DNA of 64,000 nt from Microsyncoccus archaeolyticus (GCA_036987155.1 BTXY01000001.1:1-64000), one strand, 5' to 3'. Counted from the first letter of the stretch, positions 31,810 through 39,032 are shown. Notes: a model not told the origin generated them from the sequence alone. Translations and numbers: made by a program.

Positions 31810-31853
31810 GTCGCACAATATTATTTGACTTTATTGTCTTTTTATCTTATTCT
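31810..31853 (+). promoter_or_regulatory. Second Xer-arm-like repeat overlapping a promoter
   Basis: GTCGCACAAT (31810-31819) repeats the left arm of the site at 30817-30826. A promoter follows: TTGACT (31825-31830), 17-bp spacer, TATTCT (31848-31853). The recombinase could bind here and affect the mini-gene array downstream. Confidence 0.45.
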
Positions 31854-31880
31854 TTTAGCAGAACCTTGAAGGAGGTGAAA

Positions 31881-31892
31881 ATGAAGAGGTAA
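31881..31892 (+). CDS. Three-codon ORF (Met-Lys-Arg)
   Basis: ATG AAG AGG TAA lies 5-6 nt after the strong SD AAGGAGGTG. A ribosome would initiate and terminate almost at once. Such minimal ORFs can act as ribosome-stalling or RNA-protecting sites. It may also be a decayed relic of the type in units 2 and 3. Confidence 0.3.
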   Translation: MKR

Positions 31893-32020
31893 AAAACACA
31901 GTATCCCAGGATTAACTAGTATTGCTGCTGAATGCGTAACAAACAAAAGTAAAAACTAAAGAACACATACTCCCCCCCAAGATGCATGGGACAATACACC
32001 CTCCTAAACTCACTTCATAT

Positions 32021-32046
32021 AGGCACTGATTGTGCCTCTTTTTTTT
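32021..32046 (+). terminator. Terminator of mini-gene unit 1
   Basis: AGGCAC / GTGCCT stem, 5-nt loop, T-rich tail of eight. Confidence 0.85.
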
Positions 32047-32047
32047 A

Positions 32048-32110
32048 TTGACTATTTTTTAATTAAATGTATTATTAAATTAGAACATTGGAGGGGGTGA
32101 AAATGAAAAA
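32048..32110 (+). repeat. 63-bp direct repeat, copy 1 (promoter, leader and SD of unit 2)
   Basis: Identical over 63 bp to 32250-32312. It contains TTGACT (32048-32053), TATTAT (32070-32075, 16-bp spacing), the SD TTGGAGGGGGTGAAA and the first codons ATGAAAAA. The repeat period is 202 bp. Confidence 0.9.
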
Positions 32111-32168
32111 ACTAGGCATCATGGTAATTGCCATCGCGATGCTCGTAGTTGGATTTGCAATGGCCTAA
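32103..32168 (+). CDS. 21-aa signal-peptide-like peptide, unit 2
   Basis: The frame MKKLGIMVIAIAMLVVGFAMA ends right after an AMA sequence; that is, lysines, a hydrophobic core and an A-x-A type cleavage site with no mature protein (the peptide is 21 residues; its first part is MKKLGIMVIAI). The SD and promoter are strong, and a terminator follows 55 nt later. It may be a secreted or membrane-embedded peptide, a pheromone, or a small toxin-like peptide. Confidence 0.6.
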   Translation: MKKLGIMVIAIAMLVVGFAMA

Positions 32169-32222
32169 CAGTTAACACAAGGCTTGGATCCACACAACGA
32201 TTTAGTATCGTTTTCTGATTAT

Positions 32223-32247
32223 GGAGCACTAATATGTGCTCCTTTTA
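32223..32247 (+). terminator. Terminator of mini-gene unit 2
   Basis: GGAGCAC / GTGCTCC, 6-nt loop, TTTT tail. A smaller hairpin (AACGAT / ATCGTT, about 32198-32214) precedes it. Confidence 0.8.
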
Positions 32248-32249
32248 AT

Positions 32250-32312
32250 TTGACTATTTTTTAATTAAATGTATTATTAAATTAGAACATTGGAGGGGGT
32301 GAAAATGAAAAA
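32250..32312 (+). repeat. 63-bp direct repeat, copy 2 (promoter, leader and SD of unit 3)
   Basis: Exact copy of 32048-32110 with TTGACT (32250-32255), TATTAT (32272-32277), the GGAGGGGGTG SD and the start codon. Divergence begins at the fourth codon. Confidence 0.9.
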
Positions 32313-32349
32313 GCTTGCAATAATTGTTGTTGGTATGGCCATGGCATAA
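32305..32349 (+). CDS. 14-aa signal-peptide-like peptide, unit 3
   Basis: The frame MKKLAIIVVGMAMA is a shortened version of the unit 2 peptide with the same KKL start and the same AMA ending at the stop codon. The conserved ends with a shorter core argue for selection on a tiny hydrophobic peptide rather than chance. After the stop, about 80 nt of non-coding sequence lead to the terminator. Confidence 0.55.
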   Translation: MKKLAIIVVGMAMA

Positions 32350-32430
32350 GTCACACGAGACTTTAATTACTAATGGCTGGCTCAACCATAATGAGTCACG
32401 GTATAGCGAGTTCTTCATCAGGTAGCACCA

Positions 32431-32459
32431 AAAGGAGCACAGATTGTGCTCCTTTATTA
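32431..32459 (+). terminator. Terminator of mini-gene unit 3
   Basis: AAAGGAGCAC / GTGCTCCTTT, 10 perfect pairs, 5-nt loop. The GGAGCAC core is the same as in the unit 2 terminator. Confidence 0.85.
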
Positions 32460-32460
32460 C

Positions 32461-32489
32461 TTGACAAAAATCATATTTAAAGATAAAAT
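32461..32489 (+). promoter_or_regulatory. Promoter of unit 4
   Basis: TTGACA (32461-32466), 17-bp spacer, TAAAAT (32484-32489). Confidence 0.75.
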
Positions 32490-32496
32490 TATTACA

Positions 32497-32615
32497 GTAC
32501 CTTCGAGTTGATTAATTTATATTAATTTACATACTAAAATACCCTTCAGTGATTATCAATTAATCAACTCCCCCCCCTATTATGGAGATATTGCTTGCAA
32601 TATCTCCTCTTTCTT
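32497..32615 (+). ncRNA. Candidate structured RNA with 12-bp stem and C8 tract
   Basis: No ORF with an SD is present. GAGTTGATTAAT (32505-32516) pairs perfectly with ATTAATCAACTC (32559-32570), enclosing 42 nt. A run of eight C (32570-32577) follows, exposed between the stem and a terminator with 11 perfect pairs (GGAGATATTGC / GCAATATCTCC, 32584-32607). The C8 run with TATTAT after it is nearly complementary to the G8 region before the TasA operon (1861-1876). It looks like a trans-acting small RNA; expression is inferred from the promoter and terminator. Confidence 0.55.
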
Positions 32616-32619
32616 TTTA
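32584..32619. terminator. Bidirectional terminator between unit 4 and tpiA
   Basis: An 11-bp perfect stem with a 2-nt loop, followed on the plus strand by a pyrimidine-rich TCTTTCTTTTT tail that reaches the tpiA stop codon. Confidence 0.8.
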
Positions 32620-33369
32620 TAGGGAATTAACTTTTTTTAAGATATTTGAGAATTCATCTTTTTTAAGAGATGCTCCACCGATTAAGGCTCCATCCATTTG
32701 AGAGGTAGATAAATATGAATTAATATTATTTGAATCAACGCTTCCACCGTAAATAATTTTAACTAACTCTGATGTTTTTGCTCCGTATTTATTGTTTATT
32801 AATTTTTTAATAAATATTTTTACTTCTTGCATTTTTTCTGGCTCAGCAGACTCCCCTGTTCCGATTGCCCAAATTGGCTCGTAAGCTAAAACTACATTTT
32901 TAATCTTATCTCTGTTAATTTTATCCAACCCCTCCCCTATTTGCCTCTTGATCACCTCAAAAGTTTCTCCTTCTTCTCTTTGTTTTTCACTTTCACCAAT
33001 GCATAAAATTGGTGTCATTTTATTATCTAAAACACTTTTAACTTTTTTATTAATCTCTTCGTCTGTTTCTTTAAAAATATTTCTTCTTTCTGAGTGACCA
33101 ATAATAACATAATTTGCTCCACAGCTTTTTATCATCTGACTAGAAACCTCTCCAGTAAAAGCCCCTTCTTTATAGAAGCAATCTTGGACTCCTAAAAATA
33201 TATTCTTAAATTTTTCTTTTAAATTAGAAAAGAAAATAAAAGGAGGACAAACAACAAGATTGATATTTTTGCAACTCCTCATTTGTTTTTTATACACTTG
33301 AAACAATTGTTTTGCTTGTCTTTCGTTTCCAGGATTACATTTCCAGTTAGCAATAATAAGATATTTCAT
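32617..33369 (-). CDS. tpiA: Triosephosphate isomerase
   Basis: Catalytic residues are all visible: Lys in IANWKCNP, His in YVIIGHSERR, Glu in LAYEPIWAIGTG, plus the phosphate loop IIYGGSVDSNN and GALIGGASL. At 250 residues it is full length. It interconverts DHAP and glyceraldehyde-3-phosphate. It is the last gene of the galT operon, overlapping the upstream membrane gene by 4 nt. Confidence 0.96.
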   Translation of the reverse strand: MKYLIIANWKCNPGNERQAKQLFQVYKKQMRSCKNINLVVCPPFIFFSNLKEKFKNIFLGVQDCFYKEGAFTGEVSSQMIKSCGANYVIIGHSERRNIFKETDEEINKKVKSVLDNKMTPILCIGESEKQREEGETFEVIKRQIGEGLDKINRDKIKNVVLAYEPIWAIGTGESAEPEKMQEVKIFIKKLINNKYGAKTSELVKIIYGGSVDSNNINSYLSTSQMDGALIGGASLKKDEFSNILKKVNSL

Positions 33370-33836
33370 ATAATTAAATTATTAAAATTAATTATTCCTA
33401 AGCTTAATAATGTTACAATAATTCCAGCAATTATTACTCCTGCAAAAACTGCTGGAAAAGCTTTTTTAAATGGAATATCAAAAAGAAAAGCGCAAACGCT
33501 TCCTGTCCAAGCTCCTGTTACTGGAAAAGGAATAGCAACAAATATCATCAATGCTAATGCTTTTGATTTTTCAAATCTTTGACTATGTTTTTTCCTTGTT
33601 TTCTCAAAAAACCAACCAATTAATCTTTTAAAAGTTTTACTTTTAGAAGAAAGAAAATTAGAAGCTTTTTCTAGATATAATAAAATTAAAATAGCAGGAA
33701 TTAAATTACCCAAAACCGAATAAAAGAAAGCTGAATAAGGGTTTAAATTATACTGAAACAAAGCAATTGGAATTGAACCTCTTAATTCGAAAATTGGCGT
33801 CATTGCAATCAAAATTGTTTTAATTTCTTCAAGCAT
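33366..33836 (-). CDS. Small multidrug-export-type membrane protein (COG2426-like)
   Basis: The 156-residue protein starts MLEEIKTILIAMTPIFELRG and has the pattern ELRGSIPIAL, LGNLIPAILILLYLE and VAIPFPVTGAWTGSVCAFLF, typical of the Sm_multidrug_ex family, with about four transmembrane helices. The family name is historical and transport is unproven. It overlaps galT by 8 nt and tpiA by 4 nt. Confidence 0.72.
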   Translation of the reverse strand: MLEEIKTILIAMTPIFELRGSIPIALFQYNLNPYSAFFYSVLGNLIPAILILLYLEKASNFLSSKSKTFKRLIGWFFEKTRKKHSQRFEKSKALALMIFVAIPFPVTGAWTGSVCAFLFDIPFKKAFPAVFAGVIIAGIIVTLLSLGIINFNNLII

Positions 33837-34806
33837 GTTTTTTGTTTCTTAAAAGGGATGCTTGCTCTTCTGGAGTTATTGTTAATATTTCCATATTAGC
33901 CCCCATTTCAAATCCTGCTAACTTGCTTATTCTTGGAAAAAAATTAAAGTACCAATGAAAATATTTATTACAAGAATTATCTTTGCAAGGAGAAGTGTGT
34001 AAATAAAAATTATAGGGAGGGTTAGTTAAAACAGAATTATATCTTAACAATATTTCTTTAAAAACCTCTGCCAAACTTTTCAGTTGATTGTCTGTTATTT
34101 CTTCAAAAAAAGCAGAATGCTTTTTGGGAGAAACAATTAACTGAAAAAGAAACTTTGGAGCAAAAGGACAAAAAACAATAAAATCATTATTTTCAAAAAC
34201 AATCCTTTTTTTATTTTTAATTTCTATTTCATTAATCTTGCATTGCAAACAATATTTATTATTTAAAAAATATTCCTTTGATTTATCTAAAAGAATATTA
34301 AATTCTTTGTCAATTAAAGGAGATGTTAAAATTTGTGAATGAGGGTGTTTCTGGCTTGCTCCTGCTTCTTTTCCATGATTATGAAAAACTAAAATATACT
34401 TATTAAAATCATATTTTTTTAACTCTAAATATCTTTCCTTGTAGCAAGTTAGGACCTCTTTAATTCTTTCTTTGCTCAATTTTGCCATTGGTTTATTATG
34501 CTCTCTTGTAATCACGATTTCATGAAAACCCCCTGAGGTTATTTTCAAGTAAAATTCATTTTCTTTTTTTTCCTTTATTTTTTCTTTTGAATCAAAAACA
34601 GGATATTTATTAGGAATAACCGCTGTTGTCCATTCTTTCAAATCTTTGACTTTCTTTCCATTATTATAAATCAATACTGGCTTTCTATCTTTAATATCAC
34701 AAAAAGGACAAGATTCTGTCTTACTAGATTTTAGTCTTCTTTTGGGTGCAACAATCACCCAGTCATGAGTTAAAAGATTGTACCTTAATTCTGTTTTTTT
34801 GTTCAT
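33829..34806 (-). CDS. galT: Galactose-1-phosphate uridylyltransferase
   Basis: The HIT-superfamily enzyme has the N-terminal LRYNLLTHDWVIVAPKRRLK, zinc-type Cys (CPFCD), SGGFHEIVIT, VFHNHGKEAGASQKHPHSQI (the catalytic HPH triad) and FHWYFNFFPRISKLAGFE. At 325 residues it is typical. It exchanges UMP between UDP-glucose and galactose-1-phosphate; with galE it covers part of the Leloir pathway, though such CPR enzymes may act on other hexose phosphates. Confidence 0.9.
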   Translation of the reverse strand: MNKKTELRYNLLTHDWVIVAPKRRLKSSKTESCPFCDIKDRKPVLIYNNGKKVKDLKEWTTAVIPNKYPVFDSKEKIKEKKENEFYLKITSGGFHEIVITREHNKPMAKLSKERIKEVLTCYKERYLELKKYDFNKYILVFHNHGKEAGASQKHPHSQILTSPLIDKEFNILLDKSKEYFLNNKYCLQCKINEIEIKNKKRIVFENNDFIVFCPFAPKFLFQLIVSPKKHSAFFEEITDNQLKSLAEVFKEILLRYNSVLTNPPYNFYLHTSPCKDNSCNKYFHWYFNFFPRISKLAGFEMGANMEILTITPEEQASLLRNKKHA

Positions 34807-34830
34807 ATAAACATAATAACATTTTTTAAA

Positions 34831-34861
34831 TAAAAAAAGAAGCTATTATTTGTGAATAGCC
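34831..34861 (-). terminator. Intrinsic terminator of the 64-aa gene
   Basis: On the minus strand GCTATT / AATAGC with a 7-nt loop is followed by a long T run; it overlaps the stop codon at 34846. Confidence 0.75.
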
Positions 34862-35040
34862 TCGAAAGCACTTGCTTGGATTGCCATTTTTTCGGCATTT
34901 TCTTTTTTTTGCCACTCAATTAACCTGTGTGGCGCAACTGTTCTGTGTCTTACGATTGAAGGGTAAGGAAACATTGATTTTCTTCTCTCGAACGGAGTCT
35001 GGAGAAAATACCCAAGCACTGAATAGTCTGCTTCTTGCAT
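34846..35040 (-). CDS. 64-aa basic protein, unknown function
   Basis: The small protein (MQEADYSVLGYFLQTPFERR start, ending ASAFEAIHK) has a strong SD (AGGAGG, 8 nt before the ATG) and its own terminator. It is rich in aromatic and basic residues and has no membrane segment or known motif. It separates map from galT. Its SD and isolated layout match the strong-SD gene class of this window rather than the ribosomal operon. Confidence 0.65.
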   Translation of the reverse strand: MQEADYSVLGYFLQTPFERRKSMFPYPSIVRHRTVAPHRLIEWQKKENAEKMAIQASAFEAIHK

Positions 35041-35099
35041 AAATAGTCCTCCTAAATTTTTAAATTGCTAGATTTATTTTTTAAGTATATTCTTTTAAT

Positions 35100-35897
35100 T
35101 TATTCTGTCAAGACAATGGAGCCGTTTTTTGTTACTGCAATCATATGCTCAAAATGAGCAGACAAAGAACCATCTTTTGTAATATATGAAAAACCATCTT
35201 TTCCTTTTTTAATTCTAGCATCTCCCATTGAAACCATTGGCTCAATACAAAAAACCATTCCTTCTTTTATTGTTTCTTTAGTGTGTCTTTCTCCAAAATT
35301 TAAAACATCGGGTTCTTCATGAAGATTTTTTCCTATGCCGTGTCCACACAATTCACGAACAACATCAAATCCCTGTTTTATTACGTATCTTTCTATTGTT
35401 TCTCCTAAGTCTCCAAAAGTAATTCCTGGTCTAATTTTTTTGATTCCTCTTTTTAAAGATTTCTTAGTTACTTTAACCAATCTTTGAGTTTCTAAATCAA
35501 CCTCTCCTATTAAAAAAGTTCTAGCCATGTCTGTATGAAATCCATCTCTTAAATTGGGATACTTTGTATAATCAATTTTCCCTGAAACAAATTTATTTAA
35601 AGGAAAATATATTCCCAAATCAAGACTTAAAATATCTCCGCTCTTAACAGTTTTATTAGGAATACCATGAACAATTTCTTCATTAATTGAAAAACAAAGA
35701 CAAGATGGAAAACCATCTTGATTTTTAAAGCTACATTTTCCTCCTGCTTTTGCTATTAATCCTTGAGCTTTTTTTTCTAAATAATTTCCTTCTATCCCTT
35801 CTTTAACTTCAATTTCTAGTTCATCCATTATATCTCTTAAAATCATTCCTCCCTGTCTCATCACCTCTATTTCTTCTTTAGTTTTAATTGAAATCAT
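35100..35897 (-). CDS. map: Methionine aminopeptidase, type I
   Basis: Metal and active-site segments are visible: CFSINEEIVHGIPN, LSLDLGIYF, FHTDMARTFLIGE, ELCGHGIGKNLHEEP, VFCIEPMVSMG and AHFEHMIAVTKNG. At 265 residues it is complete, with a short family-typical insertion (FPLNKFVSGKIDYTKYPNL). It removes the initiator Met from nascent proteins. It overlaps adk by 4 nt and is the last gene of the spc block here. Confidence 0.95.
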   Translation of the reverse strand: MISIKTKEEIEVMRQGGMILRDIMDELEIEVKEGIEGNYLEKKAQGLIAKAGGKCSFKNQDGFPSCLCFSINEEIVHGIPNKTVKSGDILSLDLGIYFPLNKFVSGKIDYTKYPNLRDGFHTDMARTFLIGEVDLETQRLVKVTKKSLKRGIKKIRPGITFGDLGETIERYVIKQGFDVVRELCGHGIGKNLHEEPDVLNFGERHTKETIKEGMVFCIEPMVSMGDARIKKGKDGFSYITKDGSLSAHFEHMIAVTKNGSIVLTE

Positions 35898-36547
35898 AGT
35901 GCTTTCAAAATATCTTCAAAAACTTTTTCTATTTCTTGTTCTCCATTAATAACTTTTAAGTGCCCTGTTTCTTTGTAATGATTAATTACTGGCTCTACTT
36001 CTTCTTTAAACCAAGCTAATCTTTTCTTGATTCCTTCAATTTCATCATCGGGTCTCTTAACTAATTTGCTTCCGCACTTTTCACAATTTTCCATTTTTCC
36101 ATCATAAATATATATTTCTTTGCATTTTTCACAATACCTTCTCTTCCCTATTCTTTCAATTGCTTCATCGTCGGAAATATCTATTAAAATTACATTAATA
36201 TTTTTCTCCCATTCATACCATTCTAATGCTTCGTCTAACAAATACGCTTCTTTGATTTTTCTTGGAGATCCGTCCATTATAATACCTTTTACATCTCCCC
36301 TATTTTTAATCTTTTCAAATTCTTCCATCCATAATTTAAAAATAACTGGAGTTAAAATTAATCCTCCACAATCAATTACTTGAGATATTTTTTTACCAGT
36401 AAAATCTTCTGTTTTTTTTCTTTCTCTTAATAAGTCTCCGCTATTAATAAAATCAAAACCCATCTTTTCTCTTAAAAGTTCCATTTGAGTGTCTTTTCCT
36501 GCGCCAGACTTACCCAAGAAAATAATGATTGATGGAGAATTATTCAT
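35894..36547 (-). CDS. adk: Adenylate kinase
   Basis: P-loop FLGKSGAGKDTQ (usual GxPGxGKGT, here with Asp), NMP-binding INSGDLLRER, LDGSPRKIKEA, and a lid with four Cys (CEKCKEIYIYDGKMENCEKC) that should bind zinc, then RPDDEIEGIKKRL. At 217 residues it is normal. It balances AMP, ADP and ATP. It overlaps secY by 8 nt. Confidence 0.93.
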   Translation of the reverse strand: MNNSPSIIIFLGKSGAGKDTQMELLREKMGFDFINSGDLLRERKKTEDFTGKKISQVIDCGGLILTPVIFKLWMEEFEKIKNRGDVKGIIMDGSPRKIKEAYLLDEALEWYEWEKNINVILIDISDDEAIERIGKRRYCEKCKEIYIYDGKMENCEKCGSKLVKRPDDEIEGIKKRLAWFKEEVEPVINHYKETGHLKVINGEQEIEKVFEDILKAL

Positions 36548-37781
36548 ATTCTCTCATTTCTAATTGAGCGTTAATCTGCTTCATTGTTTCTAAAGCAACA
36601 CTAACAATAATTAAAAGAGATGTTCCTCCGATTAAGAATGAGAACTGTTGAATTCCTGTAAATGCCTGAATAATTGAAGGCATAACAGCAATTAATCCCA
36701 AAAAAGTTGCTCCAATTACCAATACTTTATTTAATATTGACTTTAGATAGTCTGCTGTATTTTGTCCTGGCCTTATGCCCGGAACAAACCCTCCCATTTT
36801 CTGTAAATTGGAAGAAATATTTTTAGGATCAAAAGTAACTGCTGTATAGAAAAATGTAAAAATGAAAACTAACAAAAAGTATAATATTCCATGAACAATT
36901 GGATTCTGTATTAAATCATTAAGCCATCCAACATTAAAGAAATTAGCAATCATGCTTGGAATCATTAAAATAGAAATAGCAAAAATAATTGGAATAACTC
37001 CAGCTGGATTAATATTTAATGGTAGATAAGTTGAAGCGCCTCCGTACATTTTATTGCCTCTTACTCTTTTAGCATAAGAAACCGGAATATTTCTTCTTCC
37101 TTCGTTAATCAAAACTACTCCAGCAATAATTATCAAAGCGAAAATAAAGAAGGCTATATAATAAAATATCTGGGTTCCTTCAAAAGCATTAAACATTTGT
37201 CCAACATTTGATGGGAAATCAGCAATAATACCAGCAAAAATCAAAAGAGATACTCCATTGCCAATTCCTTTTTCAGAAATTAATTCTCCGAGCCACATAA
37301 GTATTGTTGAACCAGCAGTGATGGCTAAAATAGAAGTAAGAAGTAATGGTGTTGAAAGCTCAGCAATTGCTCCTTGCGATTTCAAAAACATAAGCATTGC
37401 AAAGCCCTGAATTATTGCTAAAGGAATCGAAGCAATTCTAGAATATTGATTGAATTTTTGTCTTCCTTGTTCTCCTTCTTCTTTATACATCTTTTCTATT
37501 TGAGGAAAAATCAAAGTAAGTAATTGGAAAATAATGGTTGCAGTAATGTATGGACCAAGTCCAAGCATGACAATTGAAACTCTATCTAGTGCGCCCCCAG
37601 TAAACAAATTCAATAATCCAAAAGCCTCATTTCTAGCAAAAAACTCTTTAATGCTTAAAACATCAATTCCAGGAACCGGGATATTAGCCATTATTCTAAA
37701 AATCAAAAACACTCCGAGGACAAACAATATTTTATTTCTTAGGTCTTTTGCTTTTAAAATACCTATTAATTTATTAAACAT
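36540..37781 (-). CDS. secY: Protein translocase subunit SecY
   Basis: The 413-residue protein has ten hydrophobic segments, the plug-region pattern GLLNLFTGGALDRVSIVMLG, LGPYITATIIFQLL, and the cytoplasmic loop with RRNIPVSYAKRV and GGASTYLPLNINPAGVIPII. It forms the Sec pore that exports the many signal-peptide proteins of this window. The C-terminus is slightly short. Confidence 0.97.
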   Translation of the reverse strand: MFNKLIGILKAKDLRNKILFVLGVFLIFRIMANIPVPGIDVLSIKEFFARNEAFGLLNLFTGGALDRVSIVMLGLGPYITATIIFQLLTLIFPQIEKMYKEEGEQGRQKFNQYSRIASIPLAIIQGFAMLMFLKSQGAIAELSTPLLLTSILAITAGSTILMWLGELISEKGIGNGVSLLIFAGIIADFPSNVGQMFNAFEGTQIFYYIAFFIFALIIIAGVVLINEGRRNIPVSYAKRVRGNKMYGGASTYLPLNINPAGVIPIIFAISILMIPSMIANFFNVGWLNDLIQNPIVHGILYFLLVFIFTFFYTAVTFDPKNISSNLQKMGGFVPGIRPGQNTADYLKSILNKVLVIGATFLGLIAVMPSIIQAFTGIQQFSFLIGGTSLLIIVSVALETMKQINAQLEMREYE

Positions 37782-37788
37782 ATTGCTT

Positions 37789-38211
37789 TTATATTATTTT
37801 TCCTTGAACTTTTTCTATTTTTTCTTTAGCTTTTTGAGAAACCTTGCAACCTTTGATGGTTAATGATTTAGTAATTTCGCCTCTTGAAAGAATCTTAACT
37901 AAAGGATTTTTTATTCCACGAATAATTTTCTTTTCAACTAATATTTCGGGACTAATCGTGTCACCTGAATTAAACTTCTTTTCTAAAGTATCTAAATTAA
38001 TAATAGCATATTCATTTTGAATATTAAACCTATATCCTCTTAATTTAGGATATCTTTTAATCCAGCCCCTGATTAAGGGCTTGAATTTAGCTCCAGCTCT
38101 TCCTTTTTGTCCTTTTCCTCCTGCTCCGGAATAAGTTCCTTTTTTGCCCCCTCTTCCCACTCTTTTCTTTGCCTTTGCTTTATTTTTTGGTTTTAATTCG
38201 TGTATCTGCAT
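37789..38211 (-). CDS. rplO: Ribosomal protein uL15
   Basis: The 140-residue protein starts MQIHELKPKNKAKAKKRVGR and has the Gly-rich RGGKKGTYSGAGGKGQKGR arm that threads the 50S core, then FKPLIRGWIKRYPKLRGYRF. It follows rpsE directly; rpmD (uL30), normally between them, is absent, as is usual in CPR genomes. Confidence 0.95.
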   Translation of the reverse strand: MQIHELKPKNKAKAKKRVGRGGKKGTYSGAGGKGQKGRAGAKFKPLIRGWIKRYPKLRGYRFNIQNEYAIINLDTLEKKFNSGDTISPEILVEKKIIRGIKNPLVKILSRGEITKSLTIKGCKVSQKAKEKIEKVQGKII

Positions 38212-38212
38212 T

Positions 38213-38689
38213 TTATTTCTTTAATTTTTCTAATGCTTTCATTGTTGCCTTAGCATTATTCAATTTATTTGTTGTCCTGCTTAAAATCTTTGATGAAATA
38301 TCTTGAATGCCAGCAAGAGAACAAACAATTCTTACTGTTCCTCCAGCAACAAGACCTCTTCCTTTTTTCTGTGGTTTTAAAAGTATTACTGAAGGTCCTA
38401 ATTTAGCCTCAACTTCATAAGGAATAGTTCCGTCAACAATAGGAATATCTTTCATGTTCTTCTTGGCTAATCTAGTTGCTTTATCAACTGCCTGAGAAAC
38501 ATCAAGTCCTTTTGCAACACCAATACCAACTTTTCCTTTCTTGTCTCCAGCAACAATCACTGCTCTGAATTTTAAATTCTTTCCTCCGCCAGTAACTTTA
38601 GTTACTCTTGCTAAATCTAAAAGCTTTGATTCAATATCATCTTTTTTAATTTCTTTTATTGGTCTTTGGTTTCTTTCTTTTTTAATCAT
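38213..38689 (-). CDS. rpsE: Ribosomal protein uS5
   Basis: The double-stranded RNA-binding region LLDLARVTKVTGGGKNLKFR then AVIVAGDKKGKVGIG is clear, and the C-terminal domain has GAGIQ-like SLAGIQDISSKILSRTTNKL. At 158 residues it is near normal. It has a short basic N-terminus. Confidence 0.95.
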   Translation of the reverse strand: MIKKERNQRPIKEIKKDDIESKLLDLARVTKVTGGGKNLKFRAVIVAGDKKGKVGIGVAKGLDVSQAVDKATRLAKKNMKDIPIVDGTIPYEVEAKLGPSVILLKPQKKGRGLVAGGTVRIVCSLAGIQDISSKILSRTTNKLNNAKATMKALEKLKK

Positions 38690-38693
38690 AATT

Positions 38694-39032
38694 TTAAAAT
38701 TTAAGTCCGCCCTCTCTTACTCCATCAGACAAGGCTTTTACTCTGCCGTGATATTTATATCCTCCACGATCAAAAACTATTTTTTCAATCTTCTTTTCTT
38801 TGGCTTTTTCAGCTATTAAAGAACCAACTTTTTTAGCAATATCTGATTTCTTTCCTTTTAAATCTGTATCTTTAACTGAAATAATTGTTTTTCCTTTTTC
38901 ATCATCAATTAATTGAGCATAAATATGGCTAGCAGATCTGAAAACACAAAGTCTTGGGATTTTTGCATCTCCTTTAATTTTTGCCCTTACTCTCTTGTGC
39001 CTTTTTATTCTTTTTTCTTTTTTTTCTAACAT
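38694..39032 (-). CDS. rplR: Ribosomal protein uL18
   Basis: Start taken at MLEKKEKRIKRHKRVRAKIK (39032); the frame reaches 12 codons further upstream but the extra residues are not uL18-like. PRLCVFRSASHIYAQLIDD and FDRGGYKYHGRVKALSDGVR are family motifs. It binds 5S rRNA. Confidence 0.94.
   Translation of the reverse strand: MLEKKEKRIKRHKRVRAKIKGDAKIPRLCVFRSASHIYAQLIDDEKGKTIISVKDTDLKGKKSDIAKKVGSLIAEKAKEKKIEKIVFDRGGYKYHGRVKALSDGVREGGLKF

Larger units (their letters stand above)
31860..32046 (+). ncRNA. Mini-gene unit 1: RNA with 3-aa ORF, C7 tract and anti-SD segment
   Basis: The predicted transcript carries a near-perfect SD (AAGGAGGTGAAA) before a three-codon frame. Further on it has a run of seven C (ACTCCCCCCCAAG) and ACACCCTCCTAA, which can pair (one bulge) with its own SD or with the GGAGGGGGTG leaders of units 2 and 3. 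It ends in a terminator at 32021. The long 3' part after so short an ORF suggests the RNA, not the peptide, is the product. Confidence 0.5.

Noticed and set aside
32166..32260. Read-through of the unit 2 stop codon (the frame stays open for about 30 codons after TAA)
   Set aside because: Unit 3 has no comparable open frame after its stop and no recoding signal is seen, so the stop is taken as real.
32048..32312. Repeated 63-bp segments considered as CRISPR repeats
   Set aside because: Only two copies, 202 bp apart, containing promoter, SD and start codon; no cas genes are in the window.
32103..32349. Units 2 and 3 as a type I toxin-antitoxin pair
   Set aside because: The peptides are small and hydrophobic, but no antisense promoter or convergent RNA overlapping them is visible, and the peptides lack the length and charged tail usual in such toxins. 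The idea is kept only as a possibility.
30815..32616. A complete transposon or insertion sequence around the recombinase
   Set aside because: No terminal inverted repeats, target-site duplication or transposase are seen; only a 10-bp direct repeat flanks the gene.
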